This document shows positions 8,401 to 18,102 of a stretch of DNA of 64,000 bases, piece after piece. The notes under the pieces were generated by a model. It had not been told where the DNA came from, searched no databases, and saw only the letters and a list, made by a program, of their open reading frames with translations. Each line of letters opens with the position of its first letter. The first letter of the stretch is position 1. The stretch is from the NCBI GenBank assembly GCA_913057175.1, contig CAJXNP010000019.1:1-64000 (forward strand), given 5' to 3'. Origin of the DNA: an uncultured Cytophagales bacterium (lineage in GTDB: Bacteria; Bacteroidota; Bacteroidia; Cytophagales; Cyclobacteriaceae). The translations under genes were made by a program, and so were the position numbers.

Positions 8401-8528
8401 GAGATCTTTATCTAAATTAAAGATATAACGAACGTCTGCGAAGTTAGTGCTTTAAGCTGAATTTTGCATTCTAAATGAAAAACAGATTTCAGACTCCTAA
8501 TATTTCTATCCTAACAGTCAATTTGTAC

Positions 8529-9782
8529 CTAATCTTTTTTCGTAAGCTTTCTGAAAAGATTGGTCAAAACAGCTTTTGAACCATATTGGATGTTAAACAT
8601 CCTGTCTTTTAAAAAAAGGATTTTTTTTGCCTCTGTTCCATTTTTATCAGAATAGGCAATCCATACCAACCCCACAGGTTTCTCCTTTGTTCCACCCTCA
8701 GGACCAGCGATACCACTTGTTGCAACACCTATATCGGCGCCTAATTTTTGACGGACATTTTCTGCCATCAGGGTTACAGTTTCTTCGCTGACAGCTCCAT
8801 GTTTTTCCAGTATTTCTGCCGGAACATCCAATTGCTCTTTCTTAATATCATTATGATAGGCAATCACCGATCCCCTGAAATATCTGGAACTACCCGGTAC
8901 ACTGGTAAAGGAATGCGCCAGATGACCTCCTGTGCAACTTTCTGCTGTAGCAATGGTTAAATCTTTTTTGACTAACAACTCTCCCACCACCGATTCCAGT
9001 GATTCATCGTCGTAACCATAAATGTATTTCCCCGCGATCTGCGATAACTCTGTCATCAATAAGTTCCCTTCAAGCTTCAGCTTTTTCAGGCTAGTCCCCG
9101 TTGCGGTCAGTCGAAGTTTCACCTCTCCCAAAGTCGGTAAATATGCCAGTTTGAAGTGTCCGGGAAGGGCATCCTCCCAATCCCTGATCTTATCCGCCAG
9201 GTAGGATTCGCCAATTCCGCAGGTTCGGATTATTTTATGGTAGATAATTGGAAGCTCAAACCGATCTTTGATCCTATCAAGGACTTCATTTTCGATCAGA
9301 TATTTCATCTCATGCGGCACACCTGGCAGGGAAGCAAGAACTTTTCCCTCCTTTTCAAACCACATCCCGGGTGCCGTACCAACCGGATTGCTCAACATTT
9401 CACAGGCTGTAGGCAATTCGGCTTGTCGCCGGTTTAGTTCCGTAAATTCACGTCCTCTTCTCTCGAAATAAGCAGAAACTTCCTGCAAAGCCTTTTCATT
9501 GATCTCGATCGGGCAGTCAAAATATTTCGCCAGGCAAGGTTTGGTCAGGTCATCATTGGTGGGTCCTAATCCTCCTGTAATGATAATGATGTCTGCACGA
9601 TCATTGGCGTCTTTTATGGCACTTAGAATGTCTGCTTCTGTATCTCCCACGGTTGTCTTTCTCAATACCCTCACCCCTATTTCGGTCAGCCTATCACATA
9701 TAAAATGGGAATTTGTGTCAAGGGTTTGACCAAAAAGTATTTCGTCTCCAATGGTGAGGATTTCCGCGTAAAAATTCATCAT
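8529..9782 (-). CDS. cinA: CinA family protein (nucleotide/NMN amidohydrolase)
   Basis: The 417-residue protein has both CinA halves. The N-terminal MoCF/COG1058 domain (about residues 4-170) shows ILTIGDEIL.GQ..DTN and IIITGGLGPTNDDLT. The C-terminal PncC-type amidase domain (about 255-410) shows ATAESCTGG, SSRYFRGSVIAY and GIAGPEGGTKEKPVG. Family members hydrolyse ADP-ribose and deamidate NMN in pyridine-nucleotide salvage. The name comes from competence-inducible loci. The start could be ATG 9782 or 9779, a few nt after the protease stop, so it is probably co-transcribed with the upstream subtilase. That is an unusual partner with no obvious pathway link. Confidence 0.94.
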   Translation of the reverse strand: MMNFYAEILTIGDEILFGQTLDTNSHFICDRLTEIGVRVLRKTTVGDTEADILSAIKDANDRADIIIITGGLGPTNDDLTKPCLAKYFDCPIEINEKALQEVSAYFERRGREFTELNRRQAELPTACEMLSNPVGTAPGMWFEKEGKVLASLPGVPHEMKYLIENEVLDRIKDRFELPIIYHKIIRTCGIGESYLADKIRDWEDALPGHFKLAYLPTLGEVKLRLTATGTSLKKLKLEGNLLMTELSQIAGKYIYGYDDESLESVVGELLVKKDLTIATAESCTGGHLAHSFTSVPGSSRYFRGSVIAYHNDIKKEQLDVPAEILEKHGAVSEETVTLMAENVRQKLGADIGVATSGIAGPEGGTKEKPVGLVWIAYSDKNGTEAKKILFLKDRMFNIQYGSKAVLTNLFRKLTKKD

Positions 9783-9785
9783 AGA

Positions 9786-12700
9786 TTAGTGCCTGACAAT
9801 AATTTTTGAAATAAGACTCTGCTCTTTTCCCTGCAATCTTAATAAATAAATTCCATTTGAAAGATCAGAAATATTTATCTCTAAATAGGCGGAAAACTCT
9901 TTGCGGTCAAAACTTTTTAAGACCTTTTTTGATGTGTAATCCAACAATTCAATTTTGTTGTAATAAAAGTCCCCTGATTGGATGTATAGGACGTTCTGTA
10001 CAGGATTTGGATAAACTAATACCGACGACAACTTTTCTTCTCCTCCTGTCACGAAAAAAGCCGCAACTGTTGCTCTTGCGGTATCGATGCAGTTTTCACC
10101 ACTCTCTGCAATAAGGGTAAAATCATAATCACCTGGCTCGGTGATTTCCAGTTCGAAATTCTTTCGTCCATCAATTCCACCGGTTGGAAACAACCAATAG
10201 CTAAATGTCGATCCCTCGCTTATATCTTCAATTAACAATAAACTGTCGGTCGCAAGGTTAATTTCTTCGGGCGTTAACCGGATGATAGCTCTCAAAGGTT
10301 TTAATTCAACAGCTACGGTTACAGGCGTTCCATCCAGAAAATGATCAACATTCGTAACATAAAAAGAGGTGTCAGACCTGATAGGCCCGGAAGAGAATGT
10401 CGTCCCTTTATGAATCAAATCCGTCAGTTCGGTATCCGAATAAAAATAAAAAATCCCGCCTTCCATCGGGGAAATCTGAACAGATTCATTGATACAAATA
10501 ATTTGATCCTCAAGAATGGGTGCGATGCCTGGTTGTGGTATAATCATTTCGGAAATTTTGTCCACGCAACCAATGGAATCTTCGCCTATCAATTGAATCT
10601 CAAATTCATTCAAACCTGTATAGTCAAATATTACTATCTCATCTGTGAATTCATCACCCGCAATATTCCAAATAAGATTTTCAGCAAAGTCTGCTTGGCT
10701 TTCGATCTTTAAAAGGTATTTTGCTGTCAGATCGAGGGTGTCTAACTCATAAGAAAAATTCAATTGTGGATGTGACACCTGTATCATAGTCTCAACCGGC
10801 AAGCTTTCTGGCCCTTCGACATTTGTCACCCAGAAACTTGTTGTTTCTGATAAGGTTTGAGATTGGAAAGAAGACCCAGAAAACAATAAATCATCTAGGC
10901 TTTTTGAGTCATAAACATTGATCGAATCGGTATTGGACGCCTCCAGGATAATAGATTGACCCTTACAAATTAATTGACCCTCGATAATTGGCTTGAAAAT
11001 TCTTTCTTCCACTACCAATGATTTCACAACCGTATCCCTGCATCCAATGTCATTTTCAATGACCAACCGGACAGCATAAACTCCTTCATCAGAATACTGT
11101 ACTGTAGGGCTTTTTACCGTGCTGAATATCCCATTTCCAAAACTCCAGTTGCTATAAAAAACGTCATTGCTGGTATTAACAAAAGTGATGGTGTCCAAAC
11201 TTTCGGAGGAGATAAGCAACGTATCTGTGTAGGTCTCGAAATCAGCTTTTGGATCGCGGATTTTCACTTTGCACGAACGCACATCCTGCCGGATCCCACC
11301 TTCGATCAAAACAGTATAAAATAACGTATCCGACCAGAGTGTGGGAGTTTTAAATACCTGACCTGAATCCAACAATTGGGTTATTTCCGGATCGGCGTAA
11401 ATCTCAAATGAATTATTGTCCTCAAATTGGATGGTTGCCAAATCTCCAGGACATGCGTAAAAAGTAGTCGTAAAAGGGGGATGGGATAGGTAATTTTGAT
11501 ATAAATTTCTGGCTTCATCCAATAGATCCGATAGCATTTCAATATTTCCCCCAGCCATCATAACAAAAGCAATTTTCTTGCTTTCTCCAACATTCAGATC
11601 GATGTTACGCAGGCCATGAACTGCTGCGACATCGTTCCCACCGGATAGATTGCCAGCTGTAATTTTAACAAAATCACTTTGAGAGTAAGCTCCTTTCAAT
11701 GAATCAGTAAAAAGATTTATGAAATCAGTCGAATGCCCGTTTGCGTCCGATTTGTCAATGGCGTAAAATGAAGTATCACCTTCTGTCAAAAGTGTCAATC
11801 CCGTAAATAAATTGCTTTCATTCGGATCGAAAGCATATGAAACACCTGTTTGCGGGTTATAAACCAGTCTATTCGTATTTCTATTCTGAATATCCCAATC
11901 TGCAAAAAGGGAAAAATTTAAGTCATGAAGGATTGAATCCGTTGTATTGGTTAGACGATATTCCAAAATGACAAAATTGTTCTCCGGATCTTCATCCCAA
12001 CCCAATATTTTCTGTTCAACTTTTAATCCACGTTTGGAGGGAATTTCGGCCTCAGAAAATGACGAACGAGCATCCATTGAGGCTGTTGAATTATTGTATA
12101 ATCTGGTATATTCATCCGTTTGAAAATCATGATCCCTTGTGCTCTTATCATAATCGTTCACAACATTATTGACCAGATAATCATCATGGCTGGAAATAAT
12201 AATTCCTAATTGATCAGCTAGTTTATTACTGCCTGACCAAAAACCACTTCCCCATTGTAAAGAATCACGATCATAGCCCAGATCTCCATCGCTGGCTACC
12301 GTCAGCGACAAATCATTCACCACCACATCAAAAAACCACGGGGTGGTCCGCAGCTGGAAAAACTCTACATCTGAATAATTATTTGCCTGAAAATCAGTCC
12401 GGAAAAGTAATCGGGTGTAAGGCTCCAGATTTTCATCAATCACGATCTGCCAGCCTTCTTCCAATCCGGCATATTCATAGGTGTCAAGTCTACCTCTTTC
12501 GAGTGACAGGGGCTGAGAACTGGTATTTTCATCTGCTGCTGAAAAAGTAACATTCAGGCTATTTGCAGCTGTTAAATAATTGACAATTGTTGGATTAATA
12601 AAAATAGTGTCTCCCGGAAAAATATGTTTCCCAAAAGTGCCGGAATAGTTCAATTCTGAAATTCTCAATGACGGTATATTGGTTTGGGTGAGCGCCTTTG

Positions 12701-14012
12701 CAACATTCAATCTACCTCTACCGATTCTGCCAAAATATTCATCATTAGAACCTATATCAGAAATATCATCCGCCGTTACTCGTAGCTGCTGCATGACCTG
12801 TCTTGCATCCAGATTGGGATATTTACTTCTTACAAGAGCTGCAGCTCCGGCCACCATTGGAGCAGAATATGATGTGCCGTTTCCGCCATTTCCATACCCA
12901 CCATTTTTATTGGCAGAAAAAACCGAATGCCCTGGTGCAACCAGATCTACGTGATAGCTATATGTTGCCCAGGTAGTAAAATTATCCGATCCGTCCGTGG
13001 CTGAAACGGAGAGCACATTATCAAAAGAAGCGGGGTAAAAGTCAATTTCTTCCGATGTATTTCCGGCTGCTGCGATTACAACAGCATCTTTTTCCAACAC
13101 AACATAGTTGACCATGTCCTGGGCAAATGCCGAATAACTCCACGCGCCTCCCCAGCTTAGGTTGATCACCTGACAACCTTGTTCGGCTGCATAAAGCATT
13201 CCCAAATATTCATTCTTCAATTTACCCGATTCATTTTCAAGGACTTTAATGGGCATAAACCGCGATTGAAAACCAACACCTGAAAGTCCGATTCCATTAT
13301 TGGTTTTTGCAGAGCTGATTCCTGTAACAATATTTCCATGACCATTTCCGTCCGTATTTGGATCACCATCTTTGTCGGCTATGTCCCAACCGAGGTAATT
13401 ATCAACATAACCATCATGGTCATCGTCGACACCATTTTCCGGATCATCATGATTGACTGCGATGTTGGGAAGTAAATCTGCGTGATCTACATCTACCCCT
13501 GTATCCACAATCCCGATAACGACGCTTGTATCTCCTTTTTCAACTGTCCATGCATCATAGGCCTCAATATTTGTGAGATGATATTGCCTTCCTGAGCTAG
13601 GGTTTGCTTCCGGATCGTTGGGGATATCCAAAAGTTCATTTTGATACAATGGCTCTGCATATTCTACAATTTCTAATTGCTGAAGCTTTTTGATCGATTC
13701 AAATAGATTTTCAGATTCGTTCAATTCTATCCGGAAAATCCTTTCAATCCCAGTTTGTGTAGGTGCCGTCCTGGCTCTTGAGGAAGGGTTAATAACAGGC
13801 TGAATTTCCCTGATATTTAGCTCACTTTGAATTTTTTGGATAGGTGATCCGGCAGAACGAAGATTGACGGGAGATTCTTTTAATTTGACTATTAATGTAT
13901 GCGGATGATAATTTTGATTGGCAAAAAGATTGCTTCTCTGCTGTGCAATTCCATCTATTTGAAAAATAAAGAACCCTAATAAAAAAATTGCTGCCCCTTT
14001 CACAACACACAC
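9786..14012 (-). CDS. Subtilisin-like (S8) serine protease with PKD-type repeats and T9SS sorting tail
   Basis: A 1408-residue secreted protease. The signal peptide ends near GIAQQ. A propeptide-like region follows to about residue 125. The S8 catalytic triad is complete: Asp170 in GIVDTGVDVDHADL, His225 in NGHGNIVTG and Ser381 in GTSYSAPMVAG, with the oxyanion Asn318. The D-rich loop DDPENGVDDDHDGYVDN suggests calcium binding. The long C-terminal part holds beta-sandwich and PKD-like domains (for example DTITFVNTSNDVFYSNWSFGNG). It ends in a type A T9SS sorting domain starting at VLVYPNPVQNVLYI. It should be exported to the surface or medium through the Por system. A GTG at 14012 or 14003 starts translation; the latter gives a tidier signal peptide. 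Folding and sorting are inferred from family rules. Confidence 0.93.
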   Translation of the reverse strand: MCVVKGAAIFLLGFFIFQIDGIAQQRSNLFANQNYHPHTLIVKLKESPVNLRSAGSPIQKIQSELNIREIQPVINPSSRARTAPTQTGIERIFRIELNESENLFESIKKLQQLEIVEYAEPLYQNELLDIPNDPEANPSSGRQYHLTNIEAYDAWTVEKGDTSVVIGIVDTGVDVDHADLLPNIAVNHDDPENGVDDDHDGYVDNYLGWDIADKDGDPNTDGNGHGNIVTGISSAKTNNGIGLSGVGFQSRFMPIKVLENESGKLKNEYLGMLYAAEQGCQVINLSWGGAWSYSAFAQDMVNYVVLEKDAVVIAAAGNTSEEIDFYPASFDNVLSVSATDGSDNFTTWATYSYHVDLVAPGHSVFSANKNGGYGNGGNGTSYSAPMVAGAAALVRSKYPNLDARQVMQQLRVTADDISDIGSNDEYFGRIGRGRLNVAKALTQTNIPSLRISELNYSGTFGKHIFPGDTIFINPTIVNYLTAANSLNVTFSAADENTSSQPLSLERGRLDTYEYAGLEEGWQIVIDENLEPYTRLLFRTDFQANNYSDVEFFQLRTTPWFFDVVVNDLSLTVASDGDLGYDRDSLQWGSGFWSGSNKLADQLGIIISSHDDYLVNNVVNDYDKSTRDHDFQTDEYTRLYNNSTASMDARSSFSEAEIPSKRGLKVEQKILGWDEDPENNFVILEYRLTNTTDSILHDLNFSLFADWDIQNRNTNRLVYNPQTGVSYAFDPNESNLFTGLTLLTEGDTSFYAIDKSDANGHSTDFINLFTDSLKGAYSQSDFVKITAGNLSGGNDVAAVHGLRNIDLNVGESKKIAFVMMAGGNIEMLSDLLDEARNLYQNYLSHPPFTTTFYACPGDLATIQFEDNNSFEIYADPEITQLLDSGQVFKTPTLWSDTLFYTVLIEGGIRQDVRSCKVKIRDPKADFETYTDTLLISSESLDTITFVNTSNDVFYSNWSFGNGIFSTVKSPTVQYSDEGVYAVRLVIENDIGCRDTVVKSLVVEERIFKPIIEGQLICKGQSIILEASNTDSINVYDSKSLDDLLFSGSSFQSQTLSETTSFWVTNVEGPESLPVETMIQVSHPQLNFSYELDTLDLTAKYLLKIESQADFAENLIWNIAGDEFTDEIVIFDYTGLNEFEIQLIGEDSIGCVDKISEMIIPQPGIAPILEDQIICINESVQISPMEGGIFYFYSDTELTDLIHKGTTFSSGPIRSDTSFYVTNVDHFLDGTPVTVAVELKPLRAIIRLTPEEINLATDSLLLIEDISEGSTFSYWLFPTGGIDGRKNFELEITEPGDYDFTLIAESGENCIDTARATVAAFFVTGGEEKLSSVLVYPNPVQNVLYIQSGDFYYNKIELLDYTSKKVLKSFDRKEFSAYLEINISDLSNGIYLLRLQGKEQSLISKIIVRH

Positions 14013-14062
14013 ATATTATTCATCACCTACTGTAAGTCCCTTTTTAGGTAAAAAAGTAATCC

Positions 14063-14554
14063 CTATTTTCGCTCGTACACAACAAAAGCATAAGGATATT
14101 TATTTTTTTCATCCGCTTCAAACGACTGCCGGCTAACTTCTTTCCACTGACTTTGGTCAATCTCAGGAAAAAATGTATCCCCTTCAAAAATGGCCTTGAC
14201 TTCAGTAACGTACAGTCGATCAACTTTATCCATACTTTGGCGATAGATCTCTGCACCTCCTAATACAAATACCTCTTCCTCCCTACTCTGTTTCGCCATT
14301 TCAATGGCCTCATCCAGACTATGGACAACATGAACTCCCGGGTATTTAAATTCCTTATTCCTGGTAATGATAATATGCGTGCGGTTGGGCAGTGGCTTGC
14401 CAAATGATTCAAAGGTCTTTCTGCCCATGATCACATAATGACCCGATGTTGTTTGTTTGAAATATTTAAGATCGGCCGGTAAATACCAGACAAGATCATT
14501 GTCCTTTCCGATGACATTATTTTCTGCTTTGGCTACGATGATGGATAAAGTCAT
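14063..14554 (-). CDS. folA: Dihydrofolate reductase
   Basis: The protein has 163 residues and makes tetrahydrofolate from dihydrofolate with NADPH. Visible motifs are LSIIVAKAENNVIGKDNDLVWYLPADL (substrate pocket, with the catalytic acid at ADLKYFK), GHYVIMGRKTFESFG and PLPNRTHIIITR for NADPH binding, EVFVLGGAEIYR, and VTEVKAIFEGDTFFPEI. The frame stays open to 14701, but those extra 49 codons are AT-rich and unlike the family. The ATG at 14554 therefore gives the correct N-terminus. It lies about 150 bp downstream of fmt on the same strand, an arrangement that groups two one-carbon functions. Confidence 0.95.
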   Translation of the reverse strand: MTLSIIVAKAENNVIGKDNDLVWYLPADLKYFKQTTSGHYVIMGRKTFESFGKPLPNRTHIIITRNKEFKYPGVHVVHSLDEAIEMAKQSREEEVFVLGGAEIYRQSMDKVDRLYVTEVKAIFEGDTFFPEIDQSQWKEVSRQSFEADEKNKYPYAFVVYERK

Positions 14555-14706
14555 TTGAATCTTTGATTTCGCCCAAATGGGAATTCTTATTAATTTGAAC
14601 CCTTGGAATTCTAACCAAGGTAAATCCTTCTGCTTATTTAGAATTTTTACAAAAAAATTATATTTTTTAAATAAATGAAAATATAGAGAATTGATAATCA
14701 ACTCTC

Positions 14707-15624
14707 CTAAACCGCATTCCCCCTTAAAAATTCCTCTATTTTCATTCGCTTTTTCCCTTGTTGCTGCAATTCTTTCACGGACAATAACTCATCCAGACAT
14801 TCAATTTTCAAATAGGTTTTTTCATCCGTATAAAAATCTCCCGGTACGCCAGAGCTTTTTTCTTTTGTTTTAGCGACTTCATAGATCTTGTAGTGATTGT
14901 CATCTATATCAGACCATGCTGCCGGGTAAGGAGAAAGTCCACGGATAAAATTTCTGACCTTTTCTGCAGGTTGATTCCACTTGATCTCACAATCTTCTTT
15001 AAAAATTTTTGGTGCATGTTTAAGATTTCCATCATCAAGTTGAGGAGAAAGCTGGTACTCATTCTTTTCGATTGCCTTGACCGTCTTCACCACCAACTTA
15101 GCGCCTTTACGCATCAAACGCTCGTAAAGAGCCCCGACATTGTCATTTTTTGAGATAGGTTCTTTTTCCTGAAAGATTACCGACCCGGTATCGATTTCAT
15201 GTTTGATGAAAAAGGTAGTGACACCTGTTTCTGTCTCTCCATTGATGATGGCCCAGTTAATCGGGGCAGCTCCACGATACTGAGGTAAAAGAGAGGCATG
15301 AAGGTTGAATGTTCCGTATTCCGGAATGGACCAGACAACCTCGGGAAGCATCCTGAATGCTACCACCACAAATAAATTCGCCCCATATGATTTTAGCTCT
15401 TCTACAAATTCGGGAGACTTCAAATTGGTTGGTTGCAAAACAGGGATGTTCTTTTCGACAGCAAATTCCTTTACCGGCGAAAAGGTCAGTTTCTGTCCAC
15501 GACCTTTGGGCTTATCAGGAGCGGTGATCACTCCAACTACATTATAACCGGATTCTACCAATTTTTTCAGTGACTCCACGGCGAATTCCGGTGTCCCCAT
15601 GAAGATGATCCTCAATTTTCGCAT
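14707..15624 (-). CDS. fmt: Methionyl-tRNA formyltransferase
   Basis: The 305-residue enzyme formylates initiator Met-tRNA using 10-formyl-tetrahydrofolate. The N-terminal domain shows RIIFMGTPEFAVESL, VVGVITAPDKPKGRG and the catalytic HASLLPQYRGAAPINWAI segment (Asn/His/Asp formyl-transfer site, with DTGSVIF following). The C-terminal tRNA-binding domain contains the NFIRGLSPYPAAWS motif. Full length. The stop of the upstream NamZ-like gene lies only 2 bp before its start codon, so the two are very likely co-transcribed. Confidence 0.97.
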   Translation of the reverse strand: MRKLRIIFMGTPEFAVESLKKLVESGYNVVGVITAPDKPKGRGQKLTFSPVKEFAVEKNIPVLQPTNLKSPEFVEELKSYGANLFVVVAFRMLPEVVWSIPEYGTFNLHASLLPQYRGAAPINWAIINGETETGVTTFFIKHEIDTGSVIFQEKEPISKNDNVGALYERLMRKGAKLVVKTVKAIEKNEYQLSPQLDDGNLKHAPKIFKEDCEIKWNQPAEKVRNFIRGLSPYPAAWSDIDDNHYKIYEVAKTKEKSSGVPGDFYTDEKTYLKIECLDELLSVKELQQQGKKRMKIEEFLRGNAV

Positions 15625-15626
15625 TA

Positions 15627-16838
15627 TTAAAAATCCTTATATAACAAATATTTTTTCCTTTTTTCTTTGAATTCCGTTAATCCAGCTTGCCAGGTTTTCT
15701 TGATCTCTTCTTCTGACATGCCACTTTTAATCTGCTCCCGCAAAGTGGCCGATCCTGCCAACTGGTCAAAATACTTCTTAAAAAATGGTTCATCCTTATC
15801 CCACATTTTGTAGAAATCAATAAGGTATGTTAAGGAAATACTACTTAGTTCTTTTTCATTTCGCAAGTCCACTCCGTAACATAACTTGTTTTCCTGGGGC
15901 GGATAAGTACTTACACCCGGAATTGAAACTGGTGTGAATTGAAAGTCTCCATATTTCTCATCAGGATAACCCAATACCTGGAAAGGGAAATCCGTGCCCC
16001 TGCCCAGGCTAAATTTGGTTCCTTCAAATAAACAAATCGATGGATAGAGGTTAATGGCTTTGTCGTTTGGCAAATTAGGTGAAGGTCGAACCGGCAGCGA
16101 ATACCGGGAATCATGATCGTAATTGGCTACGGTAATGACTTCAAGATTACACTGTTTTCCATCAGTTAGCCACCCTTCTCCATTGACCATCATTGCCAAC
16201 TCACCAACAGTCATTCCATGGACAATCGGAATTTTATGCATTCCCACAAATGACATAAATTCCTCTTCCATAATTGGCCCATCAACGTAAAACCCATTTG
16301 GGTTCGGCCTGTCGAGGATCATTACCTTTATTCCCCTTGGAGCACAGGCATCCATCACATAATGCATGGTACTGATATAGGTGTAGAATCTTGTTCCCAC
16401 ATCCTGAATATCAAAAATAATCAGATCTAACCCTTGCAACATTTCAGGAGTAGGTTTTTTGGTAGCTCCATAAAGTGAAACAATCGGCAGACCTGTTTTA
16501 ACATCTTTAGAATTCATGACCTGTTCGCCATCAGCTGCCTCTCCCCGAAATCCATGCTCCGGCGAAAATATTTTTACCACATTGATGTTTTCATTTAAAA
16601 GATAATCGACAAGATGCACGGAGTCATTTACCAGAGAAGTTTGATTAACAACGAGACCGATCTTTTTGTTTTTAAGCTGAAGAATGTATTTTTCAGGTTG
16701 TGAAGCAGCGGTAAGGATTTTTTCATATGTTTGCTGCTTTTCAACGGCTTGCTGACCACTCGAGCAGGAATAGAAAAAGCCAAGTAAAATTGTTAGGATC
16801 AAAAATCTCTGCTTAATATTAGAATTCTTATTTTGCAT
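15627..16838 (-). CDS. NamZ-like exo-beta-N-acetylmuramidase lipoprotein (DUF1343)
   Basis: The 403-residue protein begins with a lipoprotein signal (FFYSC, Cys25). The rest is a DUF1343 domain, with KIGLVVNQTSLV, VKIFSPEHGFRG, DLIIFDIQDVGTRFYTYISTM, ILDRPNPNG and LSLGRGTDFPFQ all in the expected order. Characterised members (NamZ) remove terminal N-acetylmuramic acid from muropeptides, so a role in peptidoglycan turnover or recycling in the periplasm is likely. The acidic residues of the EHG and DRPNP motifs are retained. It is divergent from the LolC/E-like permease with 40 bp between starts, and it leads the fmt gene with a 2-bp gap. Confidence 0.9.
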   Translation of the reverse strand: MQNKNSNIKQRFLILTILLGFFYSCSSGQQAVEKQQTYEKILTAASQPEKYILQLKNKKIGLVVNQTSLVNDSVHLVDYLLNENINVVKIFSPEHGFRGEAADGEQVMNSKDVKTGLPIVSLYGATKKPTPEMLQGLDLIIFDIQDVGTRFYTYISTMHYVMDACAPRGIKVMILDRPNPNGFYVDGPIMEEEFMSFVGMHKIPIVHGMTVGELAMMVNGEGWLTDGKQCNLEVITVANYDHDSRYSLPVRPSPNLPNDKAINLYPSICLFEGTKFSLGRGTDFPFQVLGYPDEKYGDFQFTPVSIPGVSTYPPQENKLCYGVDLRNEKELSSISLTYLIDFYKMWDKDEPFFKKYFDQLAGSATLREQIKSGMSEEEIKKTWQAGLTEFKEKRKKYLLYKDF

Positions 16839-16878
16839 GTCGGATAGATATTAATCAAAAGTTAAGTTCACTACAAAT

Positions 16879-18102
16879 TTGAATTTTGCCTACTACATAT
16901 CAAAAAGAATACGATCAAATAAAATGACCGGGTTCTCCGGAACGATCCACAACGTCGCCATTGCCAGTGTTGCCATCGGCATATCAGCGATGATCGTCTC
17001 GTTTATGATATTAGGTGGATTCAAAACGAAGATCAACGAGAAAATATTCAGCTTTGGTGGCCATCTACAAGTAACAAAATTTTCCTTTAACAGCTCATTT
17101 GAAGAAGAACCCATTTCAAAAAACAACCAACTACAGGAGGTTGCCCCACAAATTCCGTTTATAGATAAAGTTCAAGCCTACGCCAATAAACCCGGTTTGA
17201 TCAAGGCCAATGAAGAGGTGATGGGAGTGGTGATCAAAGGAGTTGATGAAAGTTTTGATTTTGCAAGATTTGATGAAAACATGGTTTCCGGACGCATGTT
17301 GCAGTACATTGAGGATGATGAAGAAACCAGGGAATTAGTCATTTCCACCAACATATCCAACCTCCTGCATATAGATGTGGAGGACGAGATCCTTATGTAT
17401 TTTATCCAGGATCCCGTTCGTATTCGTAAGCTAAAAATTGTAGGGATCTATGAAACCGGTATGGAGGATTTTGATGAAAAAATTGTTTTAGGCGATTTGA
17501 AGATGGTTCAAAATCTAAATAACTGGCCTGACACCCTTGTAGGAGGATTTGAGATCTTTCTTAAGGATTTTAATGACATGGATTATGCCTATGAATACCT
17601 GGATGAAAATGTGCTGGAGCCCAATTTATTTATCGAAAAGATCACCGATGTATTTCTCGAAATATTTGACTGGTTGCACCTGTTAGATAAAAACGTATAC
17701 CTGCTCATTTTCTTCACACTGCTGGTAGCCTGCATCAACATGACTTCTATTCTATTAATCCTCATCATGGAACGCACACAAATGATTGGGATGTTGAAGG
17801 CACTGGGATGTCCCAATCCCCAGATAAGAAAAATATTTATTTACAATGGGATGAATTTGACATTTAAAGGTCTGCTTTGGGGCAACATCATTGGTATTTC
17901 TATCGGCGCTATTCAGTATTTTACCAGGTTGGTTAGCCTGGATCCTGAAAATTACTACATGTCTTATGTTCCTATTCAGTGGGATTGGGATATTATCCTC
18001 GGACTAAATATTTTAACTTTTATCATTGTCAGCGCGGCCCTGATTGTACCGGCCATTATCATTTCCAATATCAATCCAATCCGGTCAATCCAATTTGACT
18101 AA
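16879..18102 (+). CDS. LolC/LolE-like ABC transporter permease (FtsX family)
   Basis: The 407-residue inner-membrane permease has the MacB-periplasmic-core plus FtsX layout. TM1 lies at about residues 22-47 (IHNVAIASVAIGISAMIVSF) and is followed by a large periplasmic domain at about 50-265. Three C-terminal TM segments follow at about 272-297, 318-345 and 372-400, with the FtsX signature RTQMIGMLKALGCPNPQIRKIF. It probably moves lipoproteins or another envelope substrate together with an ATPase encoded elsewhere. The start is TTG 16881-adjacent (first base 16879), since no ATG is available before the conserved ISKRI..NK start seen in LolE-like proteins. Its 3' end overlaps the convergent glycosyltransferase gene by 4 bp. 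Confidence 0.9.
   Translation: MNFAYYISKRIRSNKMTGFSGTIHNVAIASVAIGISAMIVSFMILGGFKTKINEKIFSFGGHLQVTKFSFNSSFEEEPISKNNQLQEVAPQIPFIDKVQAYANKPGLIKANEEVMGVVIKGVDESFDFARFDENMVSGRMLQYIEDDEETRELVISTNISNLLHIDVEDEILMYFIQDPVRIRKLKIVGIYETGMEDFDEKIVLGDLKMVQNLNNWPDTLVGGFEIFLKDFNDMDYAYEYLDENVLEPNLFIEKITDVFLEIFDWLHLLDKNVYLLIFFTLLVACINMTSILLILIMERTQMIGMLKALGCPNPQIRKIFIYNGMNLTFKGLLWGNIIGISIGAIQYFTRLVSLDPENYYMSYVPIQWDWDIILGLNILTFIIVSAALIVPAIIISNINPIRSIQFD

Noticed and set aside
8748-9471. Plus-strand open frames across cinA
   Set aside because: They overlap a complete, well-supported cinA gene on the opposite strand.
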